From the NCBI RefSeq assembly GCF_000819845.1, contig NZ_CDCG01000044.1, positions 1 through 64,000 of the forward strand: a stretch of 64,000 nucleotides of DNA. The letters are read 5' to 3'. Made by a program: the position numbers and the translations under genes. Within the stretch, counting starts at the first letter, position 1. Each line of letters starts with the position of its first letter. The DNA comes from Aeromonas enteropelogenes (GTDB taxonomy: Bacteria > Pseudomonadota > Gammaproteobacteria > Enterobacterales > Aeromonadaceae). This document shows, in pieces, positions 53,372-62,606 of the stretch. A model generated the notes under the pieces. It was not told where the DNA came from and ran no database searches. It worked only from the letters and a program-made list of their open reading frames with translations.

Positions 53372-54262
53372 ATGTACCTGGAATATTTCGGGCTGCAGGA
53401 GGCGCCGTTCGGCCTCACCCCCAATACCGGTTTTTACTACGGCCTGCCCCCACACGAGGAGGCGTTGCAGGTGCTCAACTGGGCGCTGTCGCAGGGGGAG
53501 GGCTTCATCAAGGTGACTGGCGAGGTGGGCACCGGCAAGACACTGCTGTGCCGCAAGTTGCTGGGGGAGCTGGGTTCGGAGGCGCATCCGGTGCGCATCG
53601 CCTGGTTGCCCAACCCACATCTCTCTCCGGCCGAGCTGCGCATCGCCCTGGCGCTGGAGCTGGGTCTGTCGGTGCACGATGGCAGCGAGCTGGATATCAC
53701 GGATCGCATCCATCGCCACCTCATCGCCCTGCATCAGCAGGGGAGCCGGGTGGTGGTGCTGATCGACGAGGCCCAGGCCCTGCCGGACGAGACCCTGGAG
53801 GCGATCCGGCTGTTTGGCAACCTCGAGACCGAATCGAGCAAGCTGTTGCAGATAGTGCTGTTTGGCCAACCCGAGCTGGATAGCCGGCTCGGCAAGCCCC
53901 ATCTGCGCCAGCTGCGCCAGCGGATCGGTTTCTCTTACTGCCTGCGGCCCCTGAGCCGGGATGAGACCCGCGCCTATCTGGAACACAGGTTGCAAGTCTC
54001 CGGCTATCGCGGCGCGCCGCTGTTCAGTCGCCGAGCACTGACGCTATTGTGGCGCGCTTCGCGCGGCGTGCCCCGACTTATCAACGTACTGGCGCAGAAG
54101 TGCCTGATGCTGGCCTATGGTCAGGGGGCGCGGCAGATAGCGCCGCGTCTGGTGCGCCTCGCTATCCGCGATACCGATGATGCGCGCAAGGGCGCCCCGG
54201 GTCGCTGGTGGCCCCTGTTACTGCTGCTGGGGTGCGCCCTGGCTTATGGAGTCTGGCAATGA
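53372..54262 (+). CDS. mshM: MSHA AAA ATPase MshM (ExeA-like)
   Basis: 296 residues. The N-terminal YFGLQEAPFGLTPNTGFYY is the ExeA/GspA-type signature, followed by Walker A GEVGTGKT (50-57), Walker B VVVLIDEAQALP and the sensor region. A membrane helix lies at the C-terminus (WWPLLLLLGCALAYGVW). It may help assemble MshL through peptidoglycan, as ExeA does for ExeD. The start at 53372 has GGGAG upstream and the end overlaps mshN (ATGA). Confidence 0.9.
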   Translation: MYLEYFGLQEAPFGLTPNTGFYYGLPPHEEALQVLNWALSQGEGFIKVTGEVGTGKTLLCRKLLGELGSEAHPVRIAWLPNPHLSPAELRIALALELGLSVHDGSELDITDRIHRHLIALHQQGSRVVVLIDEAQALPDETLEAIRLFGNLETESSKLLQIVLFGQPELDSRLGKPHLRQLRQRIGFSYCLRPLSRDETRAYLEHRLQVSGYRGAPLFSRRALTLLWRASRGVPRLINVLAQKCLMLAYGQGARQIAPRLVRLAIRDTDDARKGAPGRWWPLLLLLGCALAYGVWQ

Positions 54263-55350
54263 GCGTGATCAACCAGATGCTCAAGGATCTGGAACAGCGC
54301 CAGCAAGGATCCGCGGGAGCTGCCGTCTATGTCGCACCGGCCCGCAAACAGGGCTGGTGGATGCTGCTATTGACCCTGCTCTGTGGCCTGGCCCTCGGGA
54401 TCCTCGGTTGGCGCACCTGGATCTACTGGCAGCAGACCCGGGCTATGAGTGTGGTCAGTGAATCCGTGGCGGCGGATGTGGTGGCCCGGGTGGCACCGTT
54501 GCCAATGCTCGCGCCCGTCGAGCCGGAGCCCGCCGAGGTGGCGGCGACGCTGCCGTTGCCGCGTTCGGTCGCCGATGAGAATAGGGATGAAGAGCCGTAT
54601 ACCTTGTCCGAGCCCGCGTTTGATGAGGCTGATGAGGCCGGGGAAGGCGATGAACCTATGCTGAGCGATGAGGAGCTGCAGCCGGATCTGCATGCCGAGC
54701 TGGCCGCGGAACAGCAGGCGCTCATCAAGCCACCGCGTAAACCGGGCGTGCTGAAGATCGAAACCGTCGAGCTCTCCCCGCAGGAGCTGGCGGTGCTGGC
54801 CGAGCGCAAGGCGACTGTCGCCATGGCCAAGGGCAACCTGAGGGATGCCCAGGACAATTACTATCAGGTGCTGGAACACGATCCCCACAACCAGGGGGCG
54901 CGGGAGCAGCTGGCGGGTCTCCTCTATGGCGAGGGTCGGCTGGCCGAAGCCCGCCAGTTGCTGGAGGAGGGGCTCAGGTTTGAGCCCCAGCAGGCGGATT
55001 TTCGGCTCCTGCTAGCCCGCCTTGCCATCAGCGAGGGACAAAGGCAACAGGCGCTTGGCTGGCTCGCCGGTTATCAGCCGGAGCTGGCCGCCAATCTCGA
55101 TTATTACGCCACCTGGGCCGGGCTGACCCAGGAGCTGGGACGCAACGCCGAGGCAGCAGAGCTCTATGTGAAGCTGCTGCGCCAGCAGCCGGATCAGGGG
55201 CGCTGGTGGCTCGGGCTGGGCGTGGCCGAGGATGGCCAGGGCCACAGCCAGCGGGCGCTGGACGCCTATCGCAACGCCCTGCTCCATGGCAATCTGGGTG
55301 AGGCTTCCACCAGCTGGCTGGAACAGCGCGTCGCCCAGCTCGCCCCCTGA
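54259..55350 (+). CDS. mshN: MSHA biogenesis TPR protein MshN
   Basis: 363 residues: a short cytosolic start (MSVINQMLKDLEQRQ, GspB-like), a membrane helix (about 33-55), an acidic Pro/Glu-rich periplasmic linker (about 70-150), then TPR repeats (about 175-355: AVAMAKGNLRDAQDNYYQVLEHDPHN, LLYGEGRLAEARQLLEEGLRFEP). It partners MshM as ExeB partners ExeA. Confidence 0.9.
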   Translation: MSVINQMLKDLEQRQQGSAGAAVYVAPARKQGWWMLLLTLLCGLALGILGWRTWIYWQQTRAMSVVSESVAADVVARVAPLPMLAPVEPEPAEVAATLPLPRSVADENRDEEPYTLSEPAFDEADEAGEGDEPMLSDEELQPDLHAELAAEQQALIKPPRKPGVLKIETVELSPQELAVLAERKATVAMAKGNLRDAQDNYYQVLEHDPHNQGAREQLAGLLYGEGRLAEARQLLEEGLRFEPQQADFRLLLARLAISEGQRQQALGWLAGYQPELAANLDYYATWAGLTQELGRNAEAAELYVKLLRQQPDQGRWWLGLGVAEDGQGHSQRALDAYRNALLHGNLGEASTSWLEQRVAQLAP

Positions 55351-55383
55351 CGGGCGACACGGTCAATCAACTTCGGAGTTTCA

Positions 55384-57093
55384 ATGGCACAACCCAGACT
55401 GAAAATGCGCCTCGGCGACCTGCTGGTTCAGGAGCAGATCATCTCGGATGATCAGTTGCAGCTCGCCCTGCAGCAGCAGCGTCAGACCGGCCGCAAGCTG
55501 GGCACTACCCTGATCGATCTCGGCTTCATCAGCGAAATGCAGTTGCTGCAGTTTCTCGCCCGCCAGCTGGATGTGCCCTTCTTCGATCTCAATAACCTCA
55601 CCATAGACGCGGCGGCGGTGGCCCTGCTGCCGGAGGTGCAGGCTCGCCGCTATCGGGCGCTAGCGGTCAATCTCAGGGATGACAGGGTGACGGTGGCCAT
55701 GTCGGATCCGGCGGATCTGAGCGCCATGGATGCCATCGCCGCCCTGCTCAGCCCCCGCGAGATGGTGCTGGCGGTGGCGCGGGAAGGCCAGCTGCTGGAG
55801 TATTTCGACCGCCTCTATCGCCGCACCCGCGAGATCGAGAGCTTCGCCGAGCAGTTGCAGGAGGAGTATCAGGACACCGGCTTCGAGCTGGGGGCCAGCA
55901 ACCTGGGGGCGGCGGATGAGGGGGAGGCGACGGTAGCCAAGCTGCTGCGTTCCCTGTTTGAGGACGCGGTGCAGGTGGGGGCATCGGATATCCATATCGA
56001 GCCGGACGAGAAGGTGCTGCGTATCCGCCAGCGGATCGACGGCATCCTCCACGAAAACATCCTCAACGAGGTGCGCATCGCTCAGGCGCTGGTGCTGCGC
56101 CTCAAGCTGGTGGCGGGGCTCGACATCTCCGAGAAGCGCCTGCCCCAGGATGGCCGCTTCAACATGAAGGTGCGTGGCCGCGATGTGGACGTGCGGATCT
56201 CCACCATGCCTGTGCAATACGGTGAGTCGGTGGTGATGCGTCTGCTGGATCAATCCTCCGGCATCCTGTCGCTGACCGAGACCGGCATGCCGCCGGAGAT
56301 CCTGACCCGCTTTCGCCGCCAGCTCAAACGTCCCCACGGCATGATCCTGGTGACGGGCCCGACCGGGAGCGGCAAGACCACCACCCTCTACGGCGCCCTC
56401 TCCGAACTCAATCAGGCGAGCCAGAAGATCATCACGGTGGAAGACCCGGTGGAGTATCGCCTGCCGAGGATCAGTCAGGTGCAGGTCAATCCCAAGATAG
56501 GGCTCACCTTCTCCCATGTGTTGCGCTCCACCCTGCGTCAGGATCCGGACATCCTGCTGGTGGGGGAGATGCGGGACAACGAGACGGTGGAGATAGGTCT
56601 GCGCGGCGCCATCACGGGTCACCTGGTGCTGACCACGTTGCACACCAACGATGCGGTCACCAGCGCCTTGCGCCTCATCGACATGGGGGCTCCCGGCTAT
56701 CTGGTTGCGAGCGCGCTGCGGGCCGTGGTGGCCCAGCGCCTGGTGCGGCGGGTGTGCGAACACTGCGTCGAGGAGAAGGCGCCGGACGAGGGGCAGGCCA
56801 CCTGGCTTACCGTGCTCTCCGGCGAAGCGCCCGGCCAGCACCGCTATCACAAGGGGCGTGGCTGCCAGAGCTGCAACTTCACCGGCTATTCCGGCCGGAT
56901 CGGGGTCTACGAGCTGCTGGAGCTGGATCAGCCCATGATGGATGCCCTGCGCCGCAACGATGCGGAAGGATTCGCCAAAGCTGCCCGCGAACACGAACAC
57001 TATCGGCCGCTGGCCCTGACCGCGCTCGATTATGCCCGCAAGGGGATCACCTCGGTGGATGAGGTGTTGAGGTTGGCCGAGGATCTGGGGTAA
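55384..57093 (+). CDS. mshE: MSHA extension ATPase MshE
   Basis: 569 residues. An N-terminal MshEN domain (two RLG/KLG-type repeats at about 9-31 and 38-60) is the c-di-GMP-binding module first defined in Vibrio MshE. The GspE-type ATPase follows: Walker A GPTGSGKT (325-332), Walker B GEMRDNET, a His box, and two zinc-type CxxC pairs (CEHC, CQSC). It powers pilus assembly, and its activity rises with c-di-GMP in Vibrio. Confidence 0.96.
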   Translation: MAQPRLKMRLGDLLVQEQIISDDQLQLALQQQRQTGRKLGTTLIDLGFISEMQLLQFLARQLDVPFFDLNNLTIDAAAVALLPEVQARRYRALAVNLRDDRVTVAMSDPADLSAMDAIAALLSPREMVLAVAREGQLLEYFDRLYRRTREIESFAEQLQEEYQDTGFELGASNLGAADEGEATVAKLLRSLFEDAVQVGASDIHIEPDEKVLRIRQRIDGILHENILNEVRIAQALVLRLKLVAGLDISEKRLPQDGRFNMKVRGRDVDVRISTMPVQYGESVVMRLLDQSSGILSLTETGMPPEILTRFRRQLKRPHGMILVTGPTGSGKTTTLYGALSELNQASQKIITVEDPVEYRLPRISQVQVNPKIGLTFSHVLRSTLRQDPDILLVGEMRDNETVEIGLRGAITGHLVLTTLHTNDAVTSALRLIDMGAPGYLVASALRAVVAQRLVRRVCEHCVEEKAPDEGQATWLTVLSGEAPGQHRYHKGRGCQSCNFTGYSGRIGVYELLELDQPMMDALRRNDAEGFAKAAREHEHYRPLALTALDYARKGITSVDEVLRLAEDLG

Positions 57094-57096
57094 GCG

Positions 57097-58317
57097 ATGG
57101 CCAACTTTGCCTACAAGGGACGCGACAGCCAGGGCAATGCCACCAGCGGCGTGGTGGAGGCCGCCAACGAGATGGCGGCAGCCGAGCAGCTGATGCGCCG
57201 CGGGGTGATGCCCACCGAGCTGAAAGCCAGCAAGGCCAAATCGGCGTCCATCGACTGGTCACTGTTGCTGGAGGGGGGCGTGCGGCTCGAGGAGCTGGTG
57301 ATCTTCAGCCGCCAGATGTATGCCCTGACCCGGGCGGGGATCCCGATCCTGCGCGCCATCGCCGGGCTGGAGGAGAGCACCCACAGCAAGCCCCTCAAGC
57401 GGGCACTCCACGCGCTGGGGGAGGATCTGGGCAACGGCCGGCCGCTGTCGAGCTCGATGCAGGCCCATCCCAAGGTATTCAGCAGCCTGTTTGTCGCCAT
57501 CATCCATGTGGGGGAGAACACGGGTCAGCTGGAGGAGGCCTTCCTCCAGCTCGCCACCTATTTCGAGCTGGAGCTGGAGACCCGCAAGCGGATCAAGACC
57601 GCCATGCGCTATCCCAGCTTCGTGCTGATCGCCATCGGTATTGCCATGGTGATCCTCAATGTCATGGTGATCCCGGTGTTTGCCGGCATGTTCGCCAAGT
57701 TCGGGGTGGAGCTGCCGCTGGCGACCCGGATCCTGCTCGCCACCTCCCACTTCTTCGTCCACTACTGGTGGCTGCTGCTCGCCATCCTCAGTGCCATGGT
57801 ATTCGGCTGGCGGCGCTGGACCGCCAGTGAGCAGGGCAAGCTGACCTGGCACAGATGGCAGCTGAAACTGCCCATCGTCGGCACCATCATAGAGCGCTCC
57901 CTGCTGGCCCGTTTTGCCCGCAGCTTTTCCATGATGCTCAAGGCCGGGGTGCCGCTGAACACGGCGCTGACCCTGGTGGCCGACGCGGTGGACAACGCTT
58001 ACATGGCGGGGCGGATCCGCGATATGCGGGCCGGCATTGAGCGGGGCGAAAGCCTGCTGCGCACCGCCGGTGGCAGCGGCCTGTTCACCCCGCTGGTGAT
58101 GCAGATGATCGCCGTGGGGGAGGAGACAGGTCAGGTGGACGATCTGCTGCACGAGGCGGCCGAGTATTACGAGCGGGAGGTGGATTACGACCTCAAGAGC
58201 CTCACCGCCCGCATCGAGCCCATCCTGATCGGGATAGTGGCGGTCATGGTGTTGATCCTGGCGCTCGGTATCTTTACGCCCATGTGGGACATGATGCGGG
58301 CCGTTCGAGGTCAATAG
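57097..58317 (+). CDS. mshG: MSHA inner-membrane platform MshG
   Basis: 406 residues, GspF/PilC family with two homologous halves (FSRQMYALTRAGIPILRAIAGLEES and FARSFSMMLKAGVPLNTALTLVADA) and three membrane segments. It converts MshE motion into pilin extraction. It is 3 nt downstream of mshE. Just beyond its stop codon are two decayed copies of its own 3' end. Confidence 0.95.
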   Translation: MANFAYKGRDSQGNATSGVVEAANEMAAAEQLMRRGVMPTELKASKAKSASIDWSLLLEGGVRLEELVIFSRQMYALTRAGIPILRAIAGLEESTHSKPLKRALHALGEDLGNGRPLSSSMQAHPKVFSSLFVAIIHVGENTGQLEEAFLQLATYFELELETRKRIKTAMRYPSFVLIAIGIAMVILNVMVIPVFAGMFAKFGVELPLATRILLATSHFFVHYWWLLLAILSAMVFGWRRWTASEQGKLTWHRWQLKLPIVGTIIERSLLARFARSFSMMLKAGVPLNTALTLVADAVDNAYMAGRIRDMRAGIERGESLLRTAGGSGLFTPLVMQMIAVGEETGQVDDLLHEAAEYYEREVDYDLKSLTARIEPILIGIVAVMVLILALGIFTPMWDMMRAVRGQ

Positions 58318-58404
58318 GCTGCATCTTTACGGTCATATGGTGGGACATGATGGGCGCCGTTCGCGGTAAATAGACGCATCTTCACAGCCATAGGATGGGA
58401 TATG
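58270..58404 (+). repeat. Degenerate tandem triplication of the mshG 3' end
   Basis: Copy 1 (58270-58322) contains the real mshG end, coding IFTPMWDMMRAVRGQ and a stop. Copy 2 (58323-58377) still reads IFTVIWWDMMGAVRGK and a stop in its own frame. Copy 3 (58378-58404) keeps only IFTAIGWDM. The period is 53-55 bp and copies are out of frame with mshG. Confidence 0.85.
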
Positions 58405-58462
58405 TATTGCAAGTGGTGATGGAGTCGTCGCGGCAATGGATGGCCGGGGAGTGCGGGACGAG

Positions 58463-58927
58463 ATGAGCAGGCAGTCACAACAGGATGAACGCTGGTTGAG
58501 CGGCTATCGGCTGGGGATCACCCTGATCCTGCTGATGATCATCGTCGCTAACCTGGTGCAGAACTATCAGGGCAACCGGGAGGAGGCGCAGCGGGTCACC
58601 CTCACCCTGCTCGGGGAGCAGTTTGCCGAGCGGGTACAGCGCTTGCACGGTCTCTGGCTCGACGAGCGACGGCCGTCACTGCTCCATGCCGGTGAGCTGA
58701 CGTGGCAGTTTGATGAACGGGGTTGGCCGCTTGCGGTGATGCCGCCGCAATCTCCCTCCGGCAACTGCCGTCAGCTTTGGTTGACACTGGTCGGGGAGGC
58801 GGAGAGCGGCATGCCACCTCTGCAGTTTCTGGCCCGTCCGGATGGCAGCGGATGCGAAATTGGTTGGGACGGTTATTGGCTGATGTATCAATTTTCTGAC
58901 GGGCGTGTGACGAAGCGCTCTGAATGA
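58463..58927 (+). CDS. mshF: MSHA biogenesis protein MshF
   Basis: 154 residues with one N-terminal membrane helix (about 14-34: RLGITLILLMIIVANLV) and a small periplasmic domain with two cysteines (SGNCRQLW, GSGCEIGW). Position between mshG and the pilin genes and size fit MshF, a poorly characterised assembly protein. The start could be 58436, nine codons upstream; neither has a strong ribosome binding site. Confidence 0.82.
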   Translation: MSRQSQQDERWLSGYRLGITLILLMIIVANLVQNYQGNREEAQRVTLTLLGEQFAERVQRLHGLWLDERRPSLLHAGELTWQFDERGWPLAVMPPQSPSGNCRQLWLTLVGEAESGMPPLQFLARPDGSGCEIGWDGYWLMYQFSDGRVTKRSE

Positions 58928-59000
58928 GGCCTGATAAATGGGTCAACTACATGATTTTTTTGAACTCACATGAAATAATAACGTCCATTTCGGAGGGAGT

Positions 59001-59672
59001 ATGGCAATGAAATCAAGGGCATCAACAATCCCGCACAGAGGGATGGTGAAGCTGGCTGCCGGCTTCTCCCTGATCGAACTGGTGATCGTCATCGTGATCC
59101 TGGGGATCCTGGCGGTGACGGCGTTGCCACGCTTTCTCGACGTGACCGACGAGGCCAAGAAGGCGAGCGTGGAAGGGGTTTCTGGCGGCTTTGCCACCGG
59201 CGTGTCGCTGGTGCGGGCCCAGTGGGAGGCCGAGGGGCGTGCCAAGCAGGACGGGCTCAATACCGTGCTCTATGACGGTTCCCGCTTCTACCTGACCACG
59301 CCGACCGAGACCCAGATCAGCAATGGCGAGCTCTCGCCAGGCTATCCCATGGATACGTCCGCTGAGGGTGGCATCGATGTGGATCCGGCCAACCTGAGCG
59401 CCCAGCGCTGCCTCAAAATTTGGGAGGGGTTGTTGCAAAACCCGCCCAAGGCGACGGCAAGTTTCAGTGAAGTGCGCAGTAGTGGCAATGACCTGAAATA
59501 TTATGTCAGCGTGACCAATAACGGTCTGGATTCGGTCTGCCGTTACTATCTGGTCAACAGCCTGAGCAAGGGCAGCGATGGCAAGTATCAGGATCCGCAG
59601 GGCAGCACGGATGCCTTTATGAGTTTCAGTTACCGTCCGGCCTCCGGCCAGGTGACCACCAACATCAATTAA
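59001..59672 (+). CDS. mshB: MSHA pilin MshB (minor)
   Basis: 223 residues. The prepilin site is G-FSLIE, after a rather long leader of about 21 residues, followed by the hydrophobic helix (LIELVIVIVILGILAVTALPRFLDV). A DUF-type pilin head with a Cys pair (QRCLKIWE, DSVCRYY) follows. GGAGG lies 5 nt before the ATG at 59001. The AT-rich 70-nt gap upstream may hold a separate promoter for the pilin genes, as in Vibrio. Confidence 0.93.
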   Translation: MAMKSRASTIPHRGMVKLAAGFSLIELVIVIVILGILAVTALPRFLDVTDEAKKASVEGVSGGFATGVSLVRAQWEAEGRAKQDGLNTVLYDGSRFYLTTPTETQISNGELSPGYPMDTSAEGGIDVDPANLSAQRCLKIWEGLLQNPPKATASFSEVRSSGNDLKYYVSVTNNGLDSVCRYYLVNSLSKGSDGKYQDPQGSTDAFMSFSYRPASGQVTTNIN

Positions 59673-59686
59673 CAGAGGAAAATGAA

Positions 59687-60166
59687 ATGAAAAAACAGGC
59701 GGGTTTTACCCTGATCGAGCTGGTCATCGTGATCATCATTCTGGGCATTCTAGCGGTGACTGCTGCACCCAAGTTCCTGAATCTGCAGGATGATGCCAAG
59801 AAAGCCGCAGCAGATGGCGTCCTGGCTGCAGTACAGAGCTCAGCTCAACTGGTCTATAGCAAGTCTGCGCTGGAAGGTGAAGAACGCTCTGATGATGCGG
59901 CAGTGTCAAGCTCTGATGGCACTTCTATCAAGACAGCTTATGGTTATCCCAAGGCTTCTGATGACGGTATCAAGCTTGCGGTAACTATTGATGGTTCTTG
60001 GAACGGCAGTGTGGTTGCAAATGCAACACCGGCTCAGTACCAGTTCAAAGCAGACAATGATTTGAAAAAAGATGCCAAGTGTGTGTTGTATACCGAAGCG
60101 AGTAGCACGGCTACAGCAACCTCTAAAATTGGTAAACTAGCAGCCGATAAAGGCGATTGCCAGTAA
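59687..60166 (+). CDS. mshA: MSHA major pilin MshA
   Basis: 159 residues. MKKQAG-FTLIELVIVIIILGILAVTAAPKFLNLQDDAKKAAADGV is the classic type IVa prepilin; PilD cleaves after Gly6. The C-terminal D-region is bounded by Cys (KCVLY and GDCQ). The second half is visibly richer in A and T than neighbouring genes, in line with diversifying selection on the exposed face. A terminator follows directly. Confidence 0.95.
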   Translation: MKKQAGFTLIELVIVIIILGILAVTAAPKFLNLQDDAKKAAADGVLAAVQSSAQLVYSKSALEGEERSDDAAVSSSDGTSIKTAYGYPKASDDGIKLAVTIDGSWNGSVVANATPAQYQFKADNDLKKDAKCVLYTEASSTATATSKIGKLAADKGDCQ

Positions 60167-60178
60167 CCTCTTGAATTA

Positions 60179-60205
60179 GCGAGGCTTCGGCCTCGCTTTC
60201 TCTTT
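60179..60205 (+). terminator. Partial terminator after mshA
   Basis: A 7-bp stem GCGAGGC, loop TTCG, GCCTCGC, then TTTCTCTTT. It would make mshA mRNA more abundant than the minor pilin genes downstream while allowing readthrough to mshC. Confidence 0.85.
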
Positions 60206-60223
60206 CACCTGATGAGAAGACCC

Positions 60224-60709
60224 ATGGCTGCAACCAAGGGCTTTACCCTGATTGAACTGGTCGTGGTGATCCTGCTGCTCGGGATTCTGGCCGCCTTTGC
60301 CGTGCCCAAATGGCTGGGCAAAGGCGGCGTTGAAACCCAAAGCCTGCGCGATGAACTGCTGACCCGGCTGCGGCTGGTACAGACAGTTAATATGCATGAA
60401 CCCGCCGACCGCTGTACCCAGCTGGTGGTTGTCTCCCCCCGTTTTGCCCATCGTACCTATGCTAGCTGTCCTGCCAGCGATAACTTGAGCGGCTGGAGCG
60501 ACAACATGTTGACTCGTGGCCGGCTGGTGAGCGCCTCGCAGGGCTTGCAATTTTCCTTGAACGGTAGCGGCAGTTTTGTGTTGCGCTTCGATCGGATGGG
60601 GCGCCCGCTGGGGGTTTGCAGCAATGGGTGCATAGTGCAGGTCAGTGATGGGCGGGAAACCGGTCGTATCCAGATCGAATCCGAGGGGTATATCCATGAG
60701 ATCCCCTGA
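60224..60709 (+). CDS. mshC: MSHA minor pilin MshC
   Basis: 161 residues. MAATKG-FTLIELVVVILLLGILAAFAVPKWLGKGG has a six-residue leader, typical of type IVa prepilins. An in-frame ATG at 60212 would give a longer leader. The head has cysteines (RCTQL, ASCPAS, CSNGC). It is a minor pilin likely in the tip or initiation complex. Confidence 0.9.
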   Translation: MAATKGFTLIELVVVILLLGILAAFAVPKWLGKGGVETQSLRDELLTRLRLVQTVNMHEPADRCTQLVVVSPRFAHRTYASCPASDNLSGWSDNMLTRGRLVSASQGLQFSLNGSGSFVLRFDRMGRPLGVCSNGCIVQVSDGRETGRIQIESEGYIHEIP

Positions 60710-61256
60710 GCGCGGCTTTACCCTGATTGAGCTGATCGTTGGCATAGTGCTGCTGGCGGTGGCGCTGACCGGCATACTCGGGTTGCTTATCAACCAGGCC
60801 CCCAGGGCGGTGGATCCGGTACAGCAGGTGCGCGCCGCCCAACTGGCCCAGCGTCTTGCCGGCGAGATCCTGCAAAAGTCCTTCGATGAGCAGTCGGATC
60901 ACAACGGTGGCCGCTACCGCTGTGGCGAGACGGTCACCGGTGTCACCATCCCGGCCTGCTCGACCAGCTATGGCCCGGACGGTGAACCGGCTCCCTACGC
61001 CTACAACGATGTGGATGACTTCGATACGGCAGGCAACTGGGTCGATGCCAATCGCTTCACCCAGACCTCGGCGGGCGTCAGTGGCGACGAGTACCCCAAC
61101 TATCAGGTAAAGATCGCGGTGAGCGGCGTCGATTTCAGCGATGGCAGCTTTCAAAGCTGTAGCGAACCCTGCTCGGTGGGCAAACGTATCGAGCTGCAGG
61201 TACGGCTGCCCGATCGCAGCGTACTCGACTTCTCCCTCTATCGGGGGAACTACTGA
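60696..61256 (+). CDS. mshD: MSHA minor pilin MshD
   Basis: 186 residues. MRSPERG-FTLIELIVGIVLLAVALTGILGLL, a prepilin of the PilV/MshD type (I in place of Y and G following). The head is rich in Asp/Asn and has several cysteines. The start lies within the end of mshC (14 nt overlap) and the stop overlaps mshO (TGATG). Confidence 0.9.
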   Translation: MRSPERGFTLIELIVGIVLLAVALTGILGLLINQAPRAVDPVQQVRAAQLAQRLAGEILQKSFDEQSDHNGGRYRCGETVTGVTIPACSTSYGPDGEPAPYAYNDVDDFDTAGNWVDANRFTQTSAGVSGDEYPNYQVKIAVSGVDFSDGSFQSCSEPCSVGKRIELQVRLPDRSVLDFSLYRGNY

Positions 61257-62143
61257 TGGGCAATCCGATATTCACGAGACACTCCGCAACCGGGTCGTGC
61301 AGACTTGGCGCCCCCCGGCAGTCCGTGCGCGGGTTTACCCTGGTCGAGCTGGTGATGGTGATCCTGCTGCTTGGCATCATGGCGACCTTCAGCAGCCAGT
61401 TTATCGGTATCGGCAGCCAGATCTACGGCGAGGCCAGCAGTCGCGAGCAGCTGATGAGCGATGCCCGCTTTGCCATGGAGCGACTCAATCGCGAGGTGCG
61501 CGATGCCGTGCCCGGTTCGGTGCGTATTGAAACGGCGACAGGTGACTGGGTGGATAGCGGCACCTGCCTGCGTTTTTGGCCCATCAGTGCCACCAGTCGT
61601 TATCTCATCCTGAACCGTGCCGTCTCCGGCAGTGCCGGCACCCTGGAACTCTTGATGCAGACCCCGGCCTCGGCGGCCAATCCGTTGCAGGATGATGGCG
61701 ATGCCGTGGCGGCAAACCGTGATCTGCTGGTCGTGTTTCCCATCCCCCGCAGCGATGGTGACTCCCTCACACAGGGATGCGTCTATGGCAACTGCGTAGC
61801 CAGGGTGAACGCAGTACAGGCACCGGTGACCGGCGTACAAGCGGTTCATTATGCCGCTTCCGAGCTGCTGGATGGCCTCTCCCCCGCCAACCGGGTCTAC
61901 TTCGCGCGCCAGCAGGTGCGTTATTGCGTGGAAGGGGGTCGATTGCTTCGCAGCAGCGGGCCGATTGACGGGGTTCTCTCCTCTCCGGCTAGCCTGATGG
62001 CGGAGTGGATCCGTACCGGCAGCTTCTATCGGGAACCGGCCGCCTTCAATGCCTCGGGGGAGGTTGGTATCCGGTTCGTGTTCGAGCGCAAGGGGGAGTC
62101 GGTTACCTTCAACCACAAGATAGGGGTGAGCAATGTGCCCTGA
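61256..62143 (+). CDS. mshO: MSHA minor pilin MshO (PilW/PulJ-like)
   Basis: 295 residues with a long leader of about 26 residues before G-FTLVELVMVILLLGIMATFSSQFI. The large head (DARFAMERLNREVRDAVPGSVRI, a GspJ-like motif) marks it as a tip pseudopilin. It overlaps mshP by 11 nt. Confidence 0.9.
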   Translation: MGNPIFTRHSATGSCRLGAPRQSVRGFTLVELVMVILLLGIMATFSSQFIGIGSQIYGEASSREQLMSDARFAMERLNREVRDAVPGSVRIETATGDWVDSGTCLRFWPISATSRYLILNRAVSGSAGTLELLMQTPASAANPLQDDGDAVAANRDLLVVFPIPRSDGDSLTQGCVYGNCVARVNAVQAPVTGVQAVHYAASELLDGLSPANRVYFARQQVRYCVEGGRLLRSSGPIDGVLSSPASLMAEWIRTGSFYREPAAFNASGEVGIRFVFERKGESVTFNHKIGVSNVP

Positions 62144-62606
62144 CGTGAGAAGGCCGACCCGCGCAAGAGGCAGCGCCCTGATGATCGCTCTGTTCGTCAT
62201 CGTGGTGATGGCCCTGCTGGCGGCGGCGCTCGGTCGCATGCTGACGGACAGCAGCGAGAAAAATACCGTGGAGGTGCGCAGTGTGCGTGCCTTGCTGGCG
62301 GCCCAGAGCGGGCTGGAGATGGCCTTGTCTCAACTATTTCCCAAGCTCCCAGCCGCACCAGCCCCGGCCAACCTCTGCGATCTGGTCAATGTGCCCCCGA
62401 CCTTTGGCAACGATCAGGGCCTGGCCAGCTGTCAGGTGCGGGTCGAGTGTGTGCAACTCCCCATCACCTATCAGGGAGAGACAGTAAACGGCTATCGTCT
62501 GCTCAGCACGGGGATCTGCGGCCAGGATGATCTGGCCAGTGCCAACCCGGATTTTGCCGTCAGTCGCACCTTGGTTATCGAAGTTTTTGATGGAGTATCC
62601 CCATGA
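62133..62606 (+). CDS. mshP: MSHA biogenesis protein MshP (PilX/GspK-like)
   Basis: 157 residues. RGSALMIALFVIVVMALLAAALGRMLTD resembles the PilX/GspK class, which lacks the usual F-x-x-x-E start; the invariant Glu5 is absent, as in capping pseudopilins. The head has cysteines (NLCDL, ASCQVRVECV, GICGQ). The stop overlaps the mshQ start (ATGA). Confidence 0.85.
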   Translation: MCPDVRRPTRARGSALMIALFVIVVMALLAAALGRMLTDSSEKNTVEVRSVRALLAAQSGLEMALSQLFPKLPAAPAPANLCDLVNVPPTFGNDQGLASCQVRVECVQLPITYQGETVNGYRLLSTGICGQDDLASANPDFAVSRTLVIEVFDGVSP

